Assembly (NCBI GenBank): GCA_946894095.1 | Contig: OX335657.1 | Coordinates: 14,756,001-14,820,000, forward strand | DNA length: 64,000 nucleotides | Source: Incurvaria masculella | Taxonomy: Eukaryota > Arthropoda > Insecta > Lepidoptera > Incurvariidae | Reading direction: 5' to 3' | Shown here: positions 43,050-55,620 of the stretch, piece by piece | Layout: each line of letters begins with the position of its first letter | Position numbering within the stretch: position 1 is the first letter of the stretch | Notes under the pieces: model-generated | What the model was told of the DNA's origin: nothing | The model's database searches: none | What the model saw: only the letters and a program-made list of their open reading frames with translations | Position numbers and translations under genes: made by a program

Positions 43050-43295
43050 AGTGTTTCGGGATAGGTTATAGAAACTTCAGTTTTAGGATTGACTAATTAT
43101 TAGAAGAAATAAATCCTTATTTCATAAATCTAAATTGTGATGTTTTTTCGCTGGCCCATACAAATAAGTCACATGACTTCAATAATGGATGGGGACCAAG
43201 AAAAACATCGTAATTCCGATTTGTGTAATAAGCATTTTCTTCTAATAATCAGTACATCCTATTCCTGAAGTTTCTGTAACCTATCCCGAAGCATC
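43050..43295. mobile_element. Foldback MITE with ~100 bp arms
   Basis: AGTGTTTCGGGATAGGTTAT then AGAAACTTCAG at the left is mirrored by CTGAAGTTTCTGTAACCTAT then CCCGAAGCAT at the right; almost the whole 246 bp folds on itself. Confidence 0.75.
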
Positions 43296-43771
43296 CTGCA
43301 TGCTGCATGGAATGGTAATACAACATGCGATAGGGACCCAACAAGCTTGTAATAATGGTACTCCAAGGGGCTTACGTGGTGATCCAACATTACGATATTG
43401 ACAATACAAGATTACAATAAAGGGCCTCCAAGCGGCTACGAATTGAATTGCATGGTGATACACCATTTCACTAAGGGTCTTGCATACTTTCTATTAATGT
43501 CGTAATAAGCTGCAACGTGTTAAATTCCATTGGTATTACACAGGTATAGTAATGTCAGTCCAAGCGGCCGACATGCAACGAGCTCATAATTTACTCTATG
43601 CTGACAGGATGATCCAACAGTATTGGCCGTGCATTTTAAACGTAACAGCATGGCGTATCATCCTGCTGCAATATCAGCATGAATTCGACGTTTAACATGA
43701 CAGTAATGTACAAACAGCATTATACGTCTTGCATTACAGAGCATGGTGTAACACCGTGCTGTACGTTTGTC

Positions 43772-45440
43772 CTGGGGGTCTACCATGGTAAGTTTATTCG
43801 CTGAGGGAATTACAAGTCAGCGAATAAAGCTGACGACTAGTACCATCCTCGCTGTCAAACGACGTAAGTTCACTCGTCACTCGTTTATGCAGTGTCGGCC
43901 AAACTAATCCAAGTAACATTTTTGTACCATCTTATTTTAGCTGCCGTGCTGCTTGGTCGGAACATATACTATGGAAAAGTTGATAATTCTGTAATAAATA
44001 TATTATGTAGACCATGATAGGTTCCTTGTTATAATTTGTATGTATTGTCTGTGTGTAAATTGGTATAGTTTGAGGTGGTATGGATTTATTCGTTAATGTT
44101 TGATGCTCGTCAGTATTTTTGGTGTTATTTGGTGATCTTTGGGTTCTTTGATGTTCTTGTTGGAGTTGTTTGGAATAATTTATAGTTCTGTAGTGTTTTA
44201 GGTGTTTATTGGTTTTGGGTATTCTTTGAACAAAAAAGACAGCATGTAACACCATAGTATACCAAAAAATATCACTAAACAACGGCCTACCAACACTGTA
44301 TTAGACAGCACCAGCATTGACATTTATGAAAACTAATATAACTTTTCCTGTGGCTAAAGTGAATAAAATCAAAAGAATAGCTAGCGGATTACCGAAAATC
44401 CACTTTTCATAGCGATATTTCTTATTCTGTGGCTCAAGTGAACGAATAGCTCGTAGATCAAACTCGCCAGCCGAGAATCAACTTGTTTCATACAATGTAT
44501 TTGTAAACCCTGTTGTTAGTCTGTGATTGTTAAAATAAAAATGGATTTTTGGCTGTTGTGTTTGTGGGAGAGCTGCGGCGCGAAGAGCGCCGATGGTCTC
44601 CTTGTACTCGATGAAGCCTCCGACTGCGCTGTGAGTAAGATATCGCCGCCAGCAACAGAGACTTTCCGGACCTCTTTGAGGAGCTTTTTTGGGAGATCGC
44701 GCCACTTCTTCCTCAACCAAGGAGATTCGACAGCATTTCCCCAGCCAAAAAAGTAAGAACGTTAATGAATGCAATATCAGCAGCCTTAAAAAATACCTTT
44801 GTCATATGGTAGACAAGAAAAATTTGACGAAATGAAAGTACAATACAATTCATTCATTTGGTAGGGAGCTGAGAGACTCTAACTTGCTTATAAATGCCTT
44901 TGTAGCCTTTATAGATTGCCTTTGTGAGAGATTGCATGAAATGTAAATTGATTGGCGGATAATTTGCCTACCCATTCGTCAAAATATTCTTAGTTAAGTC
45001 AGTAATAAAAAATACTATCAGTAAGTAATTCATAATTTGTAATTACTGACTATGAATCCAGTTTGAAAATGTGAAATGTCTAAATTAAACCTACCTATGC
45101 TTATTTAAAAAAATACCTATTCTTTACTTATTGTTTTTTATGTTTACAGATAATGACTACCCTTGCATGCACACCAATGCATGTGCCATAGCACCGTCGA
45201 TTCCTGCATCGCTCAAAAAATGGTGTCAGTTGTGATGCGTTAAGTGATTGCAGCCCTCAACAACCGAGTCAACAACCTGCACATTCTGGCAAAATTCATC
45301 TGCTTTCCTCAGAACGAGCGCGAAAGAGAAGAAATAAAACGAGGATTTGATTTGAACCATTTTTAATATTTTTATTCGGAGCTTCAATAACTATCAACAT
45401 GAAACAAGAACAAACATCACTTACCTAAATGCTCGCCCAT
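43772..45440 (+). mobile_element. PIF/Harbinger-like DNA transposon, decayed left copy
   Basis: Starts CTGGGGGTCTACCATGG; the first ~145 bp are the inverted complement of 48,690-48,830. A + strand block at 45,244-45,345 encodes VIAALNNRVNNLHILAKFIC then FPQNERERE, matching the region before the first catalytic Asp of Harbinger transposases. On the - strand, 44,516-44,716 encodes KKWRDLPKKLLKEVRK, like the MADF/Myb-type accessory protein of such elements. Stops and indels make it defective. The copy has ~370 bp of extra sequence (43,938-44,310) absent from the right copy. Confidence 0.65.
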
Positions 45441-45654
45441 GCTTAACCTAACGTACAAACTAATGACTTTTTATTTATCATTTTATATTAACTTTAACAG
45501 GAAGAAATACCAGTCCCGAAAAACTATCATAAGTATAGATGGGCTTTCCCGGATGTGTAGGCAGAGATTATAGAACACCATACAGTACGATCACAACATA
45601 CTTTTGCTCCCTCTACAGACATTTTCACAGTTCGTGGTGTAGGGGCTAGAGGAC

Positions 45655-46023
45655 TTAAGGATGTTCCGACCCATACAATCTTTTTTTTACACAGAACGCA
45701 AAAAGTATTGCACTTTAAGGCACGAATTCGTCAAAAATATTAAATATAGCCATAGTAGTTGCAGCGAAAACATATTCACAATTTCAGGTTTAATGGTGTC
45801 GTTGTAATTTTCGATTAGAAGTTTTACACCGTTAGATGGCGCTGTTAAATAAAAATCGTATTTAAATAAATTGTAACAAAATCAATAACCCTGAAATTGT
45901 GAAATTGTTTTCGCGGCAAGTAATATGACTATATTAAACTTTTATTATTAATTCGTGGCTTAACGTGCAATACTTTTTGCGTTATTTGTGCAAACAACTT
46001 TATATGGGTCGGAACAGCCTTAA
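45655..46023. mobile_element. Foldback MITE with TTAA ends
   Basis: 369 bp, beginning TTAAGGATGTTCCGACCCAT and ending TATGGGTCGGAACAGCCTTAA-type complement. The two halves are imperfect inverted repeats of about 140 bp around a short loop. It lies between the two Harbinger copies. No coding potential. Confidence 0.75.
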
Positions 46024-47639
46024 AGTTCAATCGCACCCAAGCATCAACAAATCCTTGAAAACACTTCCTAACAAACCAAGTTGTGGATAATTGGAACAGC
46101 CTTCCTGAGGAAATAATATGTGCATCGTCAGTAAATGTTATCAAAAAATCTTACTTGCTTAAAATCTAATAATTCATGGACAAGAAAATAAAAAAACAAC
46201 CCTCCTTCTTGCGCAGTCGGGTAATAAATCAGTGCAAGTGCTTAAAAACAAAAGTGCAAGTGCATAACAATAATTGCACGCATCAGCATGATGCTGCTAG
46301 TGCATTACTTTATAATAATAATAAATATTCTCCGTGTTTTCCATCCGGCAATATAGCCAAACTTATAAAAGGAAAGCCCTGACATGGCACCTATGAAATT
46401 TCTTCGTGAATGTGGTACATCAACTTTATGTTATGACAATAAGTGTGGTAAAAGCTATGTATATCTAGTTCCATAAAAAACTTCGAACAAGTGCCCAGCC
46501 ACTACGTTTGCCCTACCATCTGCCTCAGGCTGGAGCTGCCGGCTCTGTACCCTGTCACGCTCTACCATCAAGTGCAGCAGCTCTATATCCGCTTTAATCG
46601 TTAGCATGACGGTGCAGGAGATGCTGATGGCCAGCGCGCAGACCTAAAGAACCAAACCGTCAGCATAGCAGAGAACGCAATCCGGTAATGGCGAGCCCCC
46701 GCTATTACGCCCAGACGCCACGCAATGAGCTTCGCACCTATGGAAGAGTGTGGCCGAGCAGTAAAATGCATCGAGAGGGTGCATAAAATCATGGAAAGCG
46801 TTGAGGAAATTATTAGAATTACATTTGTATGCATAGATTTTTTAGCTAATTCTGTAATATAGTAAGCCGTACTATATTTAATCGTAGAGCATGTATGTAT
46901 GAAACTATTTATGTCTGTAGATGAACCGAAAGAAGTGTGCTGTGGTCGTACCGTATGATGCTCTATTATCTCTGCCTACCCCTCGGGAAAGCGGCGTAAA
47001 GGTGTGTATGTATATATGTATATTTAGGCAATCGCCTTTATAAAGATTTTATTAACATTATTAAGTGAACTTTAAAATAAATAACAGCGGAATTTTGTGC
47101 CAGTTATTCTTCTCTATGATTATTGTGGCTAAATGCTAAATGTTAAACTATTTCAAGTCAAGTTCAGTGCACAGAGCGCATCGGCCTCGGCGCCACAGTA
47201 GGCATTGGCATTTACATGGAAAACTTATCTGGGTCAAAGTTTAATGTGTGGCGTTTAGGGTGATGCCGTTTGTACATTCTACGGATGATAAATATAAAAT
47301 ACACACACGTATTAAATACCTATGAACTTATGCTTCTAATCTCCTTGGCTGATTTCATTCCGCCGCCAATATACCTACGGTCACTATTTAGGGTATGATT
47401 ATTTTTTTTTGTTATGGGTATGAATTAATTAAATTTATGGTGATTTTATTAAATCGTCATGACAAAATCATTCATGTTGAGGTTTTTTTATATAAGTAAG
47501 CATGTAAGATTAATCTAAATAATAAAATGGTTTCATGTCAAGGTTTTCCGATAATCATGTTTGCTAATAAATGCCTATTTATAAAACTAAAAATATAAAA
47601 CGATAACTTATTGGATATGGTCATTCTAAGGTCATATGT
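46024..47639. other. Centre of the Harbinger inverted repeat
   Basis: A SINE-like scrap lies at 46,335-46,400 (TTTTCCATCCGGCAATATAG). TCTCTGCCTACCCCTCGGGA at 46,974 is the inverted partner of TCCCGGATGTGTAGGCAGAG at 45,548. The GC-richer 46,490-46,790 has no frame I recognise. Confidence 0.35.
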
Positions 47640-48830
47640 CCCCTTAAGGACCTCAAATGTACATAGTAACCAACCAACTATTTGAACATTTCAGGACAAG
47701 TAGTGTAGTCAATGCAGCCCACAATGACTGGCGTGCCAAATAAAAAAAATCTGAAAGAGTCGGAACAATTACTTTTATTTGTATGGTATGGCTATGCATG
47801 GGTAAGCATTTAGGTGACATTTTTTCTTATTTCAAATTGATATCTATTACAATAAAATGGTTCTAATCTAACCCTAGTTTTATTTCTTTCCTTTTGCACT
47901 CGTTTTTGCTCAGGCAAAAGCAGATGAATTTTGCCAAAATATGCAGGCTGCAATCACTTGATGTATCACAACTTGACACTATTTGCTGAGCGATGCAGGA
48001 GTCGACGGTGCTACCGCATATACGTTGGTAGTCACCGCTCGCAAAAAATGCAAGGGTAGTTATTATCTGAAAGCATAACAAACAATAAGTAAAGCAAAGG
48101 TATTTTTTTAATAAGCGTAGGTAGGTTTAATTGAGACATATTTAAGTAATTACAAATACAACTCTAGGTTATATCAAGAATATTTTGAGGTAAATTATCC
48201 GCCAATCTACGCCCACTTCAGGACGAATATTTTGACGAGTGGGTAGGTAATTATCCACCACGTAATTTATATTGCATGCTATCTCTCACAATAAGGTAGT
48301 AAGAGTCCCTCGGCCCCACCAAATCAGTGATATTGCATTCATGAATGTTCTTACTTTTTGGGCTGGGGAGATGCTGTCGGGTCTCCTTGGTTGAGGAAGA
48401 AGTGGCGCGGTCTCACGGCATAGCTCAAGGATATCCGGAGCGAGGCTTAGATGAAAAAGGAGCGAGGTGGTAGAACTTCCGAAAGTCTGTTGTCGGCGGT
48501 GATGTCGTACTTACACTTTTTGTTTTCCAATTCATGGCTCGGAATAAGTTGATTTTCGGTAGACGAGTTTGATTGATTCAAATATTATCCAAATCACGTT
48601 TGATTACATCCAGTCCAGCCATGGAGGTATACCTCCATGCATTCATCTGTCAAACTATTGAAATGGTACAAAAATGTTAAATTTTTCCTATGGATTTGCT
48701 TGACCGACACTGCATAAACGAGTGACGAGTGAACTTACGTCGTTTGACAGCGAGGATGGTACTAGTCGTCAGCTTTATTCCCTGACTTGTAATTCCCTCG
48801 GCGAATAAACTCACCATGGTAGACCCCCAG
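47640..48830 (-). mobile_element. PIF/Harbinger-like DNA transposon, decayed right copy
   Basis: Inverted relative to the left copy and similar along nearly all of its length. The - strand frame 47,863-48,081 encodes TLAFFASGDYQRICGSTVDS and HILAKFICF; after a putative intron, 47,700-47,752 encodes FGTPVIVGCIDYT, corresponding to the GCID block with the first catalytic Asp. The remaining catalytic region is missing, so the copy is defective. Confidence 0.68.
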
Positions 48831-48904
48831 TTTTGTCATTATTTACGCCAGGAATATCCTTATTTAAGTAGCGTGCGTCATTATTTTTTTCTCAGTGTAC
48901 CATC

Positions 48905-49317
48905 TATGTTTCAAAGAAAAAGACAGGCTCCGCGATGAGGAAGATGTAACATGTCCACAAAAAAGAGAATGTGCATAGTGTATGATTTGGTAAGAAAATA
49001 AAAAGTAAAAAATCCACCAAATAGAGTATAAATCTGGATTAAATAAGTTATGTCTGATGACTAATCTTTTTAAGATGTTCTTACTTTATCATTGCGTAAT
49101 CCACCTTCAAAGTTATTGTATAAAACGCGCGAAAAATTCGAACTTTCGGACCTTATAACTTAGGAACCAAACACAATTTTTCAATGCCAATGGTCATCAG
49201 ACATCTAGTTCGATCAAATAAAGCTACTTTGAGCAAAATTTGGGATCTCTGACAAGAAATATGCGCTTGTTCTTCTTTCCCCGTTTGTATATCGGCCCAG
49301 CGGGATAGCCAACCTTA
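48905..49317. mobile_element. MITE of the TTAAGGTGGGCC family, copy 3 (one end lost)
   Basis: Starts inside the element at TTTCAAAGAAAAAGACAGGC and ends AGCGGGATAGCCAACCTTAA. The outer ~90 bp present in the other copies are missing at the left. It lies directly to the right of the Harbinger copy. Confidence 0.7.
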
Positions 49318-49848
49318 AAGTGGGTTTTATGGCTACTCTTAGATCTTCAACTGTGTAATATCTTTCTAGACTTTATCTTTATCGTAACCCAACAAAAAAT
49401 AATGTTACTAACCGATATGGCAGAACACAACACTTTCGGGATTGCATAAAATGTTATCAAATATGTCCATTATTATAAAAATAACAATACATTATTTTAA
49501 TTTGGACACAAGCCTTTATAGCAACATTTATTCATTACAACCTACATTATCAATTTTCGTAATAAAATTAAATCGGTTAATTTTTTTTTTCAAAATTAAC
49601 GGGTTAGATTCCCGAATTGTACGACTTTTTTTAATACATAAATGCAGTTTTTCATATCCCTAAAATCAACGACGTTATTCCTCTGAACATATTTATCTAT
49701 CTCTTATAGTTTCAGAGTTCCCCATACTGACCAACATCAACGCGCCATCCTGTAAGCATATTGTAGGTAAATAGAAAATCTTTAAGTAAACAAACACCAC
49801 ATCAAAATCAGGCAAGTCGTTTTCAATTTAAAATCTGACAGACATAGA

Positions 49849-50135
49849 AAAACCGGCCCAGCGCGAGTCGGGCTCGCACACGGTTCCGTACCATCGAACA
49901 TGATTTAACACAAAAAAATCACGCTTTTCGTTTGGGGACCCTCTTTACTTCTTATTATTTTTAAATGTTGCCTATTTGTTGTTATAGCGACAAAATAAAT
50001 ACACACTCTGTAAAAATTTCAGCTGCCTATCTATTACGGTTTAGAGATACAGCCCTGTGACAGACGGACGGACGGACAGAGGAGGCTTAGTAATAGGGTT
50101 CCGTTGGCACCCTTTGGGGACGGAACCCTAAAAAG
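49849..50135 (+). repeat. Lepidopteran ~285 bp dispersed repeat
   Basis: Full-length copy, AAACCGGCCCAGCGCGAGTC to GGGGACGGAACCCTAAAAAG. Confidence 0.88.
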
Positions 50136-50139
50136 ACAG

Positions 50140-51500
50140 AATTACAGACACACCGTAAATACACATATGTTTCCGCATGGAAACCTAATTAAGGCGCTAG
50201 GACTGGCCAACTACTCGCGGCATACAAATGCACTTTTTAACAAATGTAATAATATGTAGTGAAACGCTTCAGAAAATCCAAATAGAACTCCAGACTGATA
50301 ATGGATTGTTAATATTTTTTGATTCCATCATTTATTTAAATAATAATAAAAATAAAAAAGTTGATTTTTCTCATTAGAAATTTGAAAGTAATTCGATTAA
50401 TAGATATAAGCAAAAACAGCATATATGCATAAACAAAACATTCCATTTGCTATTAGATTTCTACATTTAGTCAAAAAAGTTCGGAAATGGACACCGTTTC
50501 CGCAATGTATTTTGTATAGAAAAAGGAAACATACAATAACGAAAATAATTCGATTCCTAGACAAGGAATCATATATTGTAAGGATGACACTTATAATCGT
50601 CAGACTTAGTTAGTTAACTTGGGGTGCCTCGTCTAACTTTGCGATTTGGCTAGTACCAGGGCCTTAATAGTGCGAAGTCGTCTTTCACTTGATATCATAT
50701 TTCTTTCAACCTCTCTTTGATAAAATGAAAAATGGTTATCCATCGCAGGCATTGCACGATAGAGCCTTAGGTACTAATTCGCTCGAGTTTTGAACGATAA
50801 GGCGCGTCAAATTGGATGTATCTGCCCAATATATAACGATGCGATAGTTTTTCGGGTTCCTCGAAGAAAATTTATTCACTTTACGTCTGATTTATCTAGC
50901 TCGCGACCTCACGGATTCTGACATCCGTGGAATAAACGGATTTGAGCCTGTTTTCACATGTCTGCTGGTGATTTATCCACCTGAAATTCACAGATTTTCA
51001 TGCGAATGTTTCTAGTACACCGTGAATAATCATGATATCTTAAAACATATTAATTATGTACATAGGCAGATGTAGCAGAATTGATTAAAAGAAAGCTTTT
51101 GATCTAGAAATAAGTAATCTAGATTTATTTTCCATTAGAGGCGATTTCGGCTCCATTAGAGGATCTCAGAGAACTGCTATATGATTTTTTTATTATAATT
51201 TTCGACAGTTCCGTAGCTAAAAAGTAAGTTTCAATCAAAATGTTCCTTACAAGAATCTCCTAAAATCCTAATAAGGTCATAATTACGCCTTATTGTTAGG
51301 GTAGGTACGTCAGCGTCTCCTAATCATAATTTCCTAATAGTTATAGGAAGCTAGCGAGCATGCACATAAGTCATTTGAACATGTTTCACATCGATTGATA
51401 GTGGAGTTCAACATTCGTTACTAAAATAGCCACATGTCTGCCTTTCGATCTATGTATTACATTTGTAACGTATTGCCTCTGAATAATATAAGCAGTAGTG
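50140..51500. other. Unassigned AT-rich spacer
   Basis: No repeat family or coding block recognised between the dispersed repeat and the full-length SINE. Confidence 0.3.
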
Positions 51501-51509
51501 ATACAAAAG

Positions 51510-51890
51510 CCTCAGTGGCCCAGTGGCGCGACACTTCGGCGATCGCTCTCCGAAGTTAAACAACGCTGGGTCCGGTCTGGTCTTGGATGGGTGACCATTC
51601 GACCGTTGAGAGAGGCTGGCCGTGGTTCGGATTCCACGTTAAGCTGTAGGTCCCTTCCTTACTTACTAGGTGGTAGGGTTTATCCCGCCCGGGTTGGTAC
51701 CATCGCATTGGATTAACGATGGTCGAAGCGGCAATGAAAATTGTCCGTATTTTCCATCCAGTTCAATGTAGCCGTGCAATATAAGGAAGGTCCTGGCATG
51801 GCACCTAGTTCCCATGTGGTGTGTTGGGCTAATACCATTACAGAACTTGTTGTATTAGCCATCCATGTCCAGTCACATAAAAAAAAAAAC
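51510..51890 (+). mobile_element. 5S rRNA-derived SINE, full length
   Basis: Begins GCCTCAGTGGCCCAGTGGCG; 5S-like box AAGTTAAACAACGCTGGGTC and CTTGGATGGGTGACC; body with CGGGTTGGTACCATCGCATT; ends CCATGTCCAGTCACATAAAA with an A-run. It closely matches the copy at 9.5-9.9 kb in the opposite orientation. Confidence 0.88.
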
Positions 51891-52179
51891 GTTGTGAAAT
51901 AGTAGCTAACTGTGATGACTGAACGCTTTCAGCATATCTACTCAGGAAAGCGAAAACGAGTTAGTCACAGATGAAAGTGAGACACTTTCACCTGACGTCA
52001 TCAAACATCAAATGTAATGTTGTGTCATTGCACTCTAATTAGAATAATTAGAAAGGGACAACACTGGAGTGACTCGTGGCTGTCTTTTTATGATTACGAA
52101 AGCGTTGTGACTCACCGATGAGTCACCGGTAACACGCACGTGAGAATCTCATAAGTAGATCCCTGAGTTGGATAACGGC

Positions 52180-52385
52180 ATTTCGTTACGAGCTGCTCCA
52201 TGGTTCGGAATCCATGTAAAACTCTATAGGTCCCGTTTCCCACTAGGAGGAAGTGCCCCACCAAAGTGGAAAATTGTTCTTGTTTTCCGTATCCGTTATC
52301 CGTGCTGATAAAGGGACGGTCCTGGCATGACACGAAATTCCTTCGGAAATGTGGTGTATCATGTCGGTTGTATTAGATATTTATA
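52180..52385 (+). mobile_element. SINE body fragment
   Basis: CATGGTTCGGAATCCATGTA, GGTCCTGGCATGACACGAAA and GAAATGTGGTGTATCATGTC follow SINE order; head absent. Confidence 0.6.
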
Positions 52386-52689
52386 AAAAATACCGTATGT
52401 TTCGATTTCACACTGGTAAACATGGTCTAGTGTCATTGTGACTTCAGCCCTTAAATAACCAGATTATTGGTTCCACAGATCGTATTTAGGTATTTTTTCT
52501 AATATACTCATTTTTTTTAATTCTAATGGCTTTGGTATGTATCTAATAGTTAAATTAACCTTTATCCATATTGTTGGCTGTTGTCGTGTTTCACCCACGA
52601 GTAAAGTATTCATCAGTAGGCAGAAAAACAATTATGTTACCTAATGCTTAGATGATAATGTTTATTTGTATAAAAATTTTCAGTGTCAC

Positions 52690-52932
52690 ATCATTAAATC
52701 ATTTTGGTTTAATTATCGTAGTTGCGTATGTGTGTGTATTATTTTCGTTTATAAGTCTTTTTTATATAGTCTCGTTTTTTAATAGTTTTTAAGAAAATTT
52801 ATTTTTTAATGTTTAACTTCTACTACTCTATACACTTTCTTTTTCGGTTAGTTGAAAGATATTGGTTTTTAGTGGTAAGCTCGCCCTTTACATGTATGTA
52901 TCAAAGAGTAAATAAATAAATAAATAAATATA
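52690..52932 (+). mobile_element. LINE-type 3' tail
   Basis: T-rich stretch ending with GTAAATAAATAAATAAATA at about 52,910-52,930. Judged a truncated LINE insertion from the tail alone. Confidence 0.4.
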
Positions 52933-52935
52933 TTT

Positions 52936-53320
52936 GTTCCACGGAGGTGAAGAATAATAATGTTATTTCTTCACCTCCACGGTTTGTTCGTAGGTTATAA
53001 GTTTTTGTTGTTAACTGGCTGTCGTAGTCAATGAATTAGATGCATTTATATATCTGTTTACATATCTAACTGGTTACATCCTATTTCGTACATCCTATTT
53101 CTATGGTTAAGATAGATTTAGATATGGAGGTGACTAATGTATAGAGAAATAACTTCCATACAACGAGCGCGCAAAAATGACGCCACACGACTTACGCCCG
53201 TTGCCACCACCTCCAGCTACAAAAATCCTAAAGTTACTTTTCGGTTACACCATACAAATATGCAATGTAACCGAAAGTTACTTATCGGATTTCAGGTAAC
53301 AGGCGGTGGTGAAAACAGGG
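52936..53320. repeat. Two hairpins next to a LINE tail
   Basis: CCACGGAGGTGAAGAA and TTCTTCACCTCCACGG flank a 12 nt loop at 52,938-52,983. A second foldback spans 53,230-53,300 (AAAGTTACTTTTCGGTTACA against TGTAACCGAAAGTTACTT-type sequence). Confidence 0.55.
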
Positions 53321-53480
53321 GTTAGCCTGGTTTTCACCAAAGTGCTGATTTATTTTAATCGACTTTATTACTAAAGAGCTGATTATCTTGTACTGGTACT
53401 GATTGCATGCAGCTAAGAAAGGCCCTTAAGACGTGGCCATTAAGCTAATCAGCAGTAGGTGAAAAAGGCCCTTATATTCC

Positions 53481-54027
53481 GGGAGGTCACGACATTTTTG
53501 GTCACGATAAGGTAAATGGCTGAATCTGGGTTCACATGTTAGAGACCAACCCTCTGATGCTAAATATGTCGGTCTGCCCGTGCCAAGTGGTTGCGTTATC
53601 TAGATTGGCTATATAAAATATATGCTGGTATGTACCTGCTGATGAATATACTGATTGTCTGGAAACATTGATGCCTATTAATTATGCAACAATAAGCTAT
53701 CGGTTTTTTAATTAAATACCTAAATATACCTTAAGTGATATCTGTATCCTAAGTGGCCTATAACTATGAAATGCAAACAAATGTTTGTTCAGTTTTTGTA
53801 TTGCTAAGCAAGTATGTACTGATACTTTCATATTTCGGTATTTGCATCCATCTACCTGATCATTTATATTTTCTTTTACGATAACTAGTTTTTCAGGCGA
53901 ATTATCTACGTAACGCAACCACTTGGAACAGGCAGACTAACACATTTAGCTTCAGAGGGTTGGTCTTTATCCCGTGATACCCGTTTCAGCCATTTACGTT
54001 ATCGTTACCATTTTTGTCGCGACCTCC
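53481..54027. mobile_element. MITE with ~120 bp inverted ends
   Basis: Starts GGGAGGTCACGACATTTTTG and ends with the complement (TTTTTGTCGCGACCTCC). The arms include AGAGACCAACCCTCTGATGC and are imperfect over ~120 bp. 547 bp in all. Confidence 0.75.
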
Positions 54028-55010
54028 TAGTCTATTACAACAATATATCATTTACAAAATTGTAGCGCAGTGGTGAAAACTGAGAAATATCCAATTTGAA
54101 GTCTCTCAAATTGGTAGGTCAACTGATAAGAATATTTTTTTTGTTCTAATAAAGCACATGGTCTTTAAGTCATTCTTCATTCGTAATTATGTATTCAGCG
54201 AGAGCATTAAATTCGCCAGCGCAATTCTCATGCTTTTTCAAGACAAAAAAGTTATTATTTTATTTCTCTAAAGTGTCTAGTTACCAAAATATTCATTTTT
54301 GAAATTTATTTTTTTGTGCATGAAATAAATATGGGCTTGTAATGAAAAAAGAGAAACCCTCACATCTCGATCGGCTTGACAACCCTCGGAATGGTTTCAT
54401 CTTTTCCGTGTCGCTCAACATGCCTTTATCTAATCCCTGCATTAGCGGATCTACCCTCGGAATGTAATCTTTATTTCAGGGTTGAACTGTGTCCTTTCTT
54501 CAATCCAAGCGGTCCGGTCATTTACGGACCCCTTCACCGATAACAATGCCTTACCTTCACGGCTCTTCAGCTGTCAGCAAATATTACGAATTGTGTTCCT
54601 ACATAGTTTACCGTGATCGCATCGCACCAAAGGGATAGTACGTAATTACTCACAAATCGCTGACTTTCACGGCACCGCATCGCACCTTTTGCTATAATAA
54701 GCATTGTGCCTTTAGGCAAAGCTTTTATGTTCCGTCAAAACTCGTCATAAGGTTAGAGCTATTTTACTCGGAAACTATTTTTGGCAATGACTTTGATTCT
54801 ATATTTGCGTGGATCAAAATATAAGTAAGTAATCTAGGAAAGGGGTATGTAATGTATTATATATACAGGCTGTTGCAAAACGGCCACTACATTAATTCCG
54901 TCAGCGTAATACTCAAGACAAAAAAAATAAAAAAAATCTTTAAAGTGTCTAGTTAATATTAATTTTTGGAATGTATATTTTCGTCTATTGTAATTCGTCG
55001 ATGTTGTGTA

Positions 55011-55110
55011 ACTGGGCATCGTTTCTTGGCATGGAACCTAAATTCCACGTGGCGTGTTAGGCTAATGTCATGACAGTAGGTCTGATAGTTATTAGTTACC
55101 CATGTTACAC
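55011..55110 (+). mobile_element. SINE tail fragment
   Basis: TGGCATGGAACCTAAATTCC, GGCGTGTTAGGCTAATGTCA and AGTTACCCATG match the SINE 3' end. Confidence 0.5.
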
Positions 55111-55254
55111 ATAACGTTCCGACGTTCTTACGTAAAAAATCGATCCTTTTTACATGGGTTCCTGCGCGGGCTCAGACACTCGAGCAAAAAGTGTAGACCA
55201 AGATTACCAGTAGTAAAAAATACCAGGATTAACTTGTGATTTAAATTCCTAGTG

Positions 55255-55620
55255 ATTCCCAAGGACTACCAAAGATTTCCAAAGATTCCTTGAGATTTCC
55301 AAGGTTCCTCGGACTCGCACCAGATTCCCCGGACTCCCACCTATGATTATTAAATAATTGGATACCAGATTCCTAATATTCCCTAAGATTAGTCCAGATT
55401 TCCAGAGATTCCTCGGACTCCCACCTAAGATTACTGAGGTTACTAAACAATTTTACACGAGATCATCCAGAGATTCCCGGACTCCCACCTAAGATTACTA
55501 AAAAAAATTACACTAGATTCCTAAGATTCACAGATTCCCTAAGTTTACTCCAGATTTCCAGAGATTTCTCGGACTCCCACCTGAGATTACTAGAAAAATG
55601 TACAGCAGATTCCCTGAGTG
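55255..55620. repeat. Minisatellite of CGGACTCCCACCT units
   Basis: TCGGACTCCCACCT(A/G)AGATTACT recurs at least four times with AGATTTCC/AGATTCC spacers in ~100 bp higher-order units, ending just before pseudo-exon 1. Confidence 0.75.

Noticed and set aside
46601..46834. 77-codon - strand frame in the Harbinger centre
   Set aside because: No motif, no neighbouring exon and no matching block in the opposite arm; left as unassigned.
51530..51610. Possible 5S rRNA gene
   Set aside because: Only the internal promoter region resembles 5S; the rest is SINE body, and several diverged copies exist.
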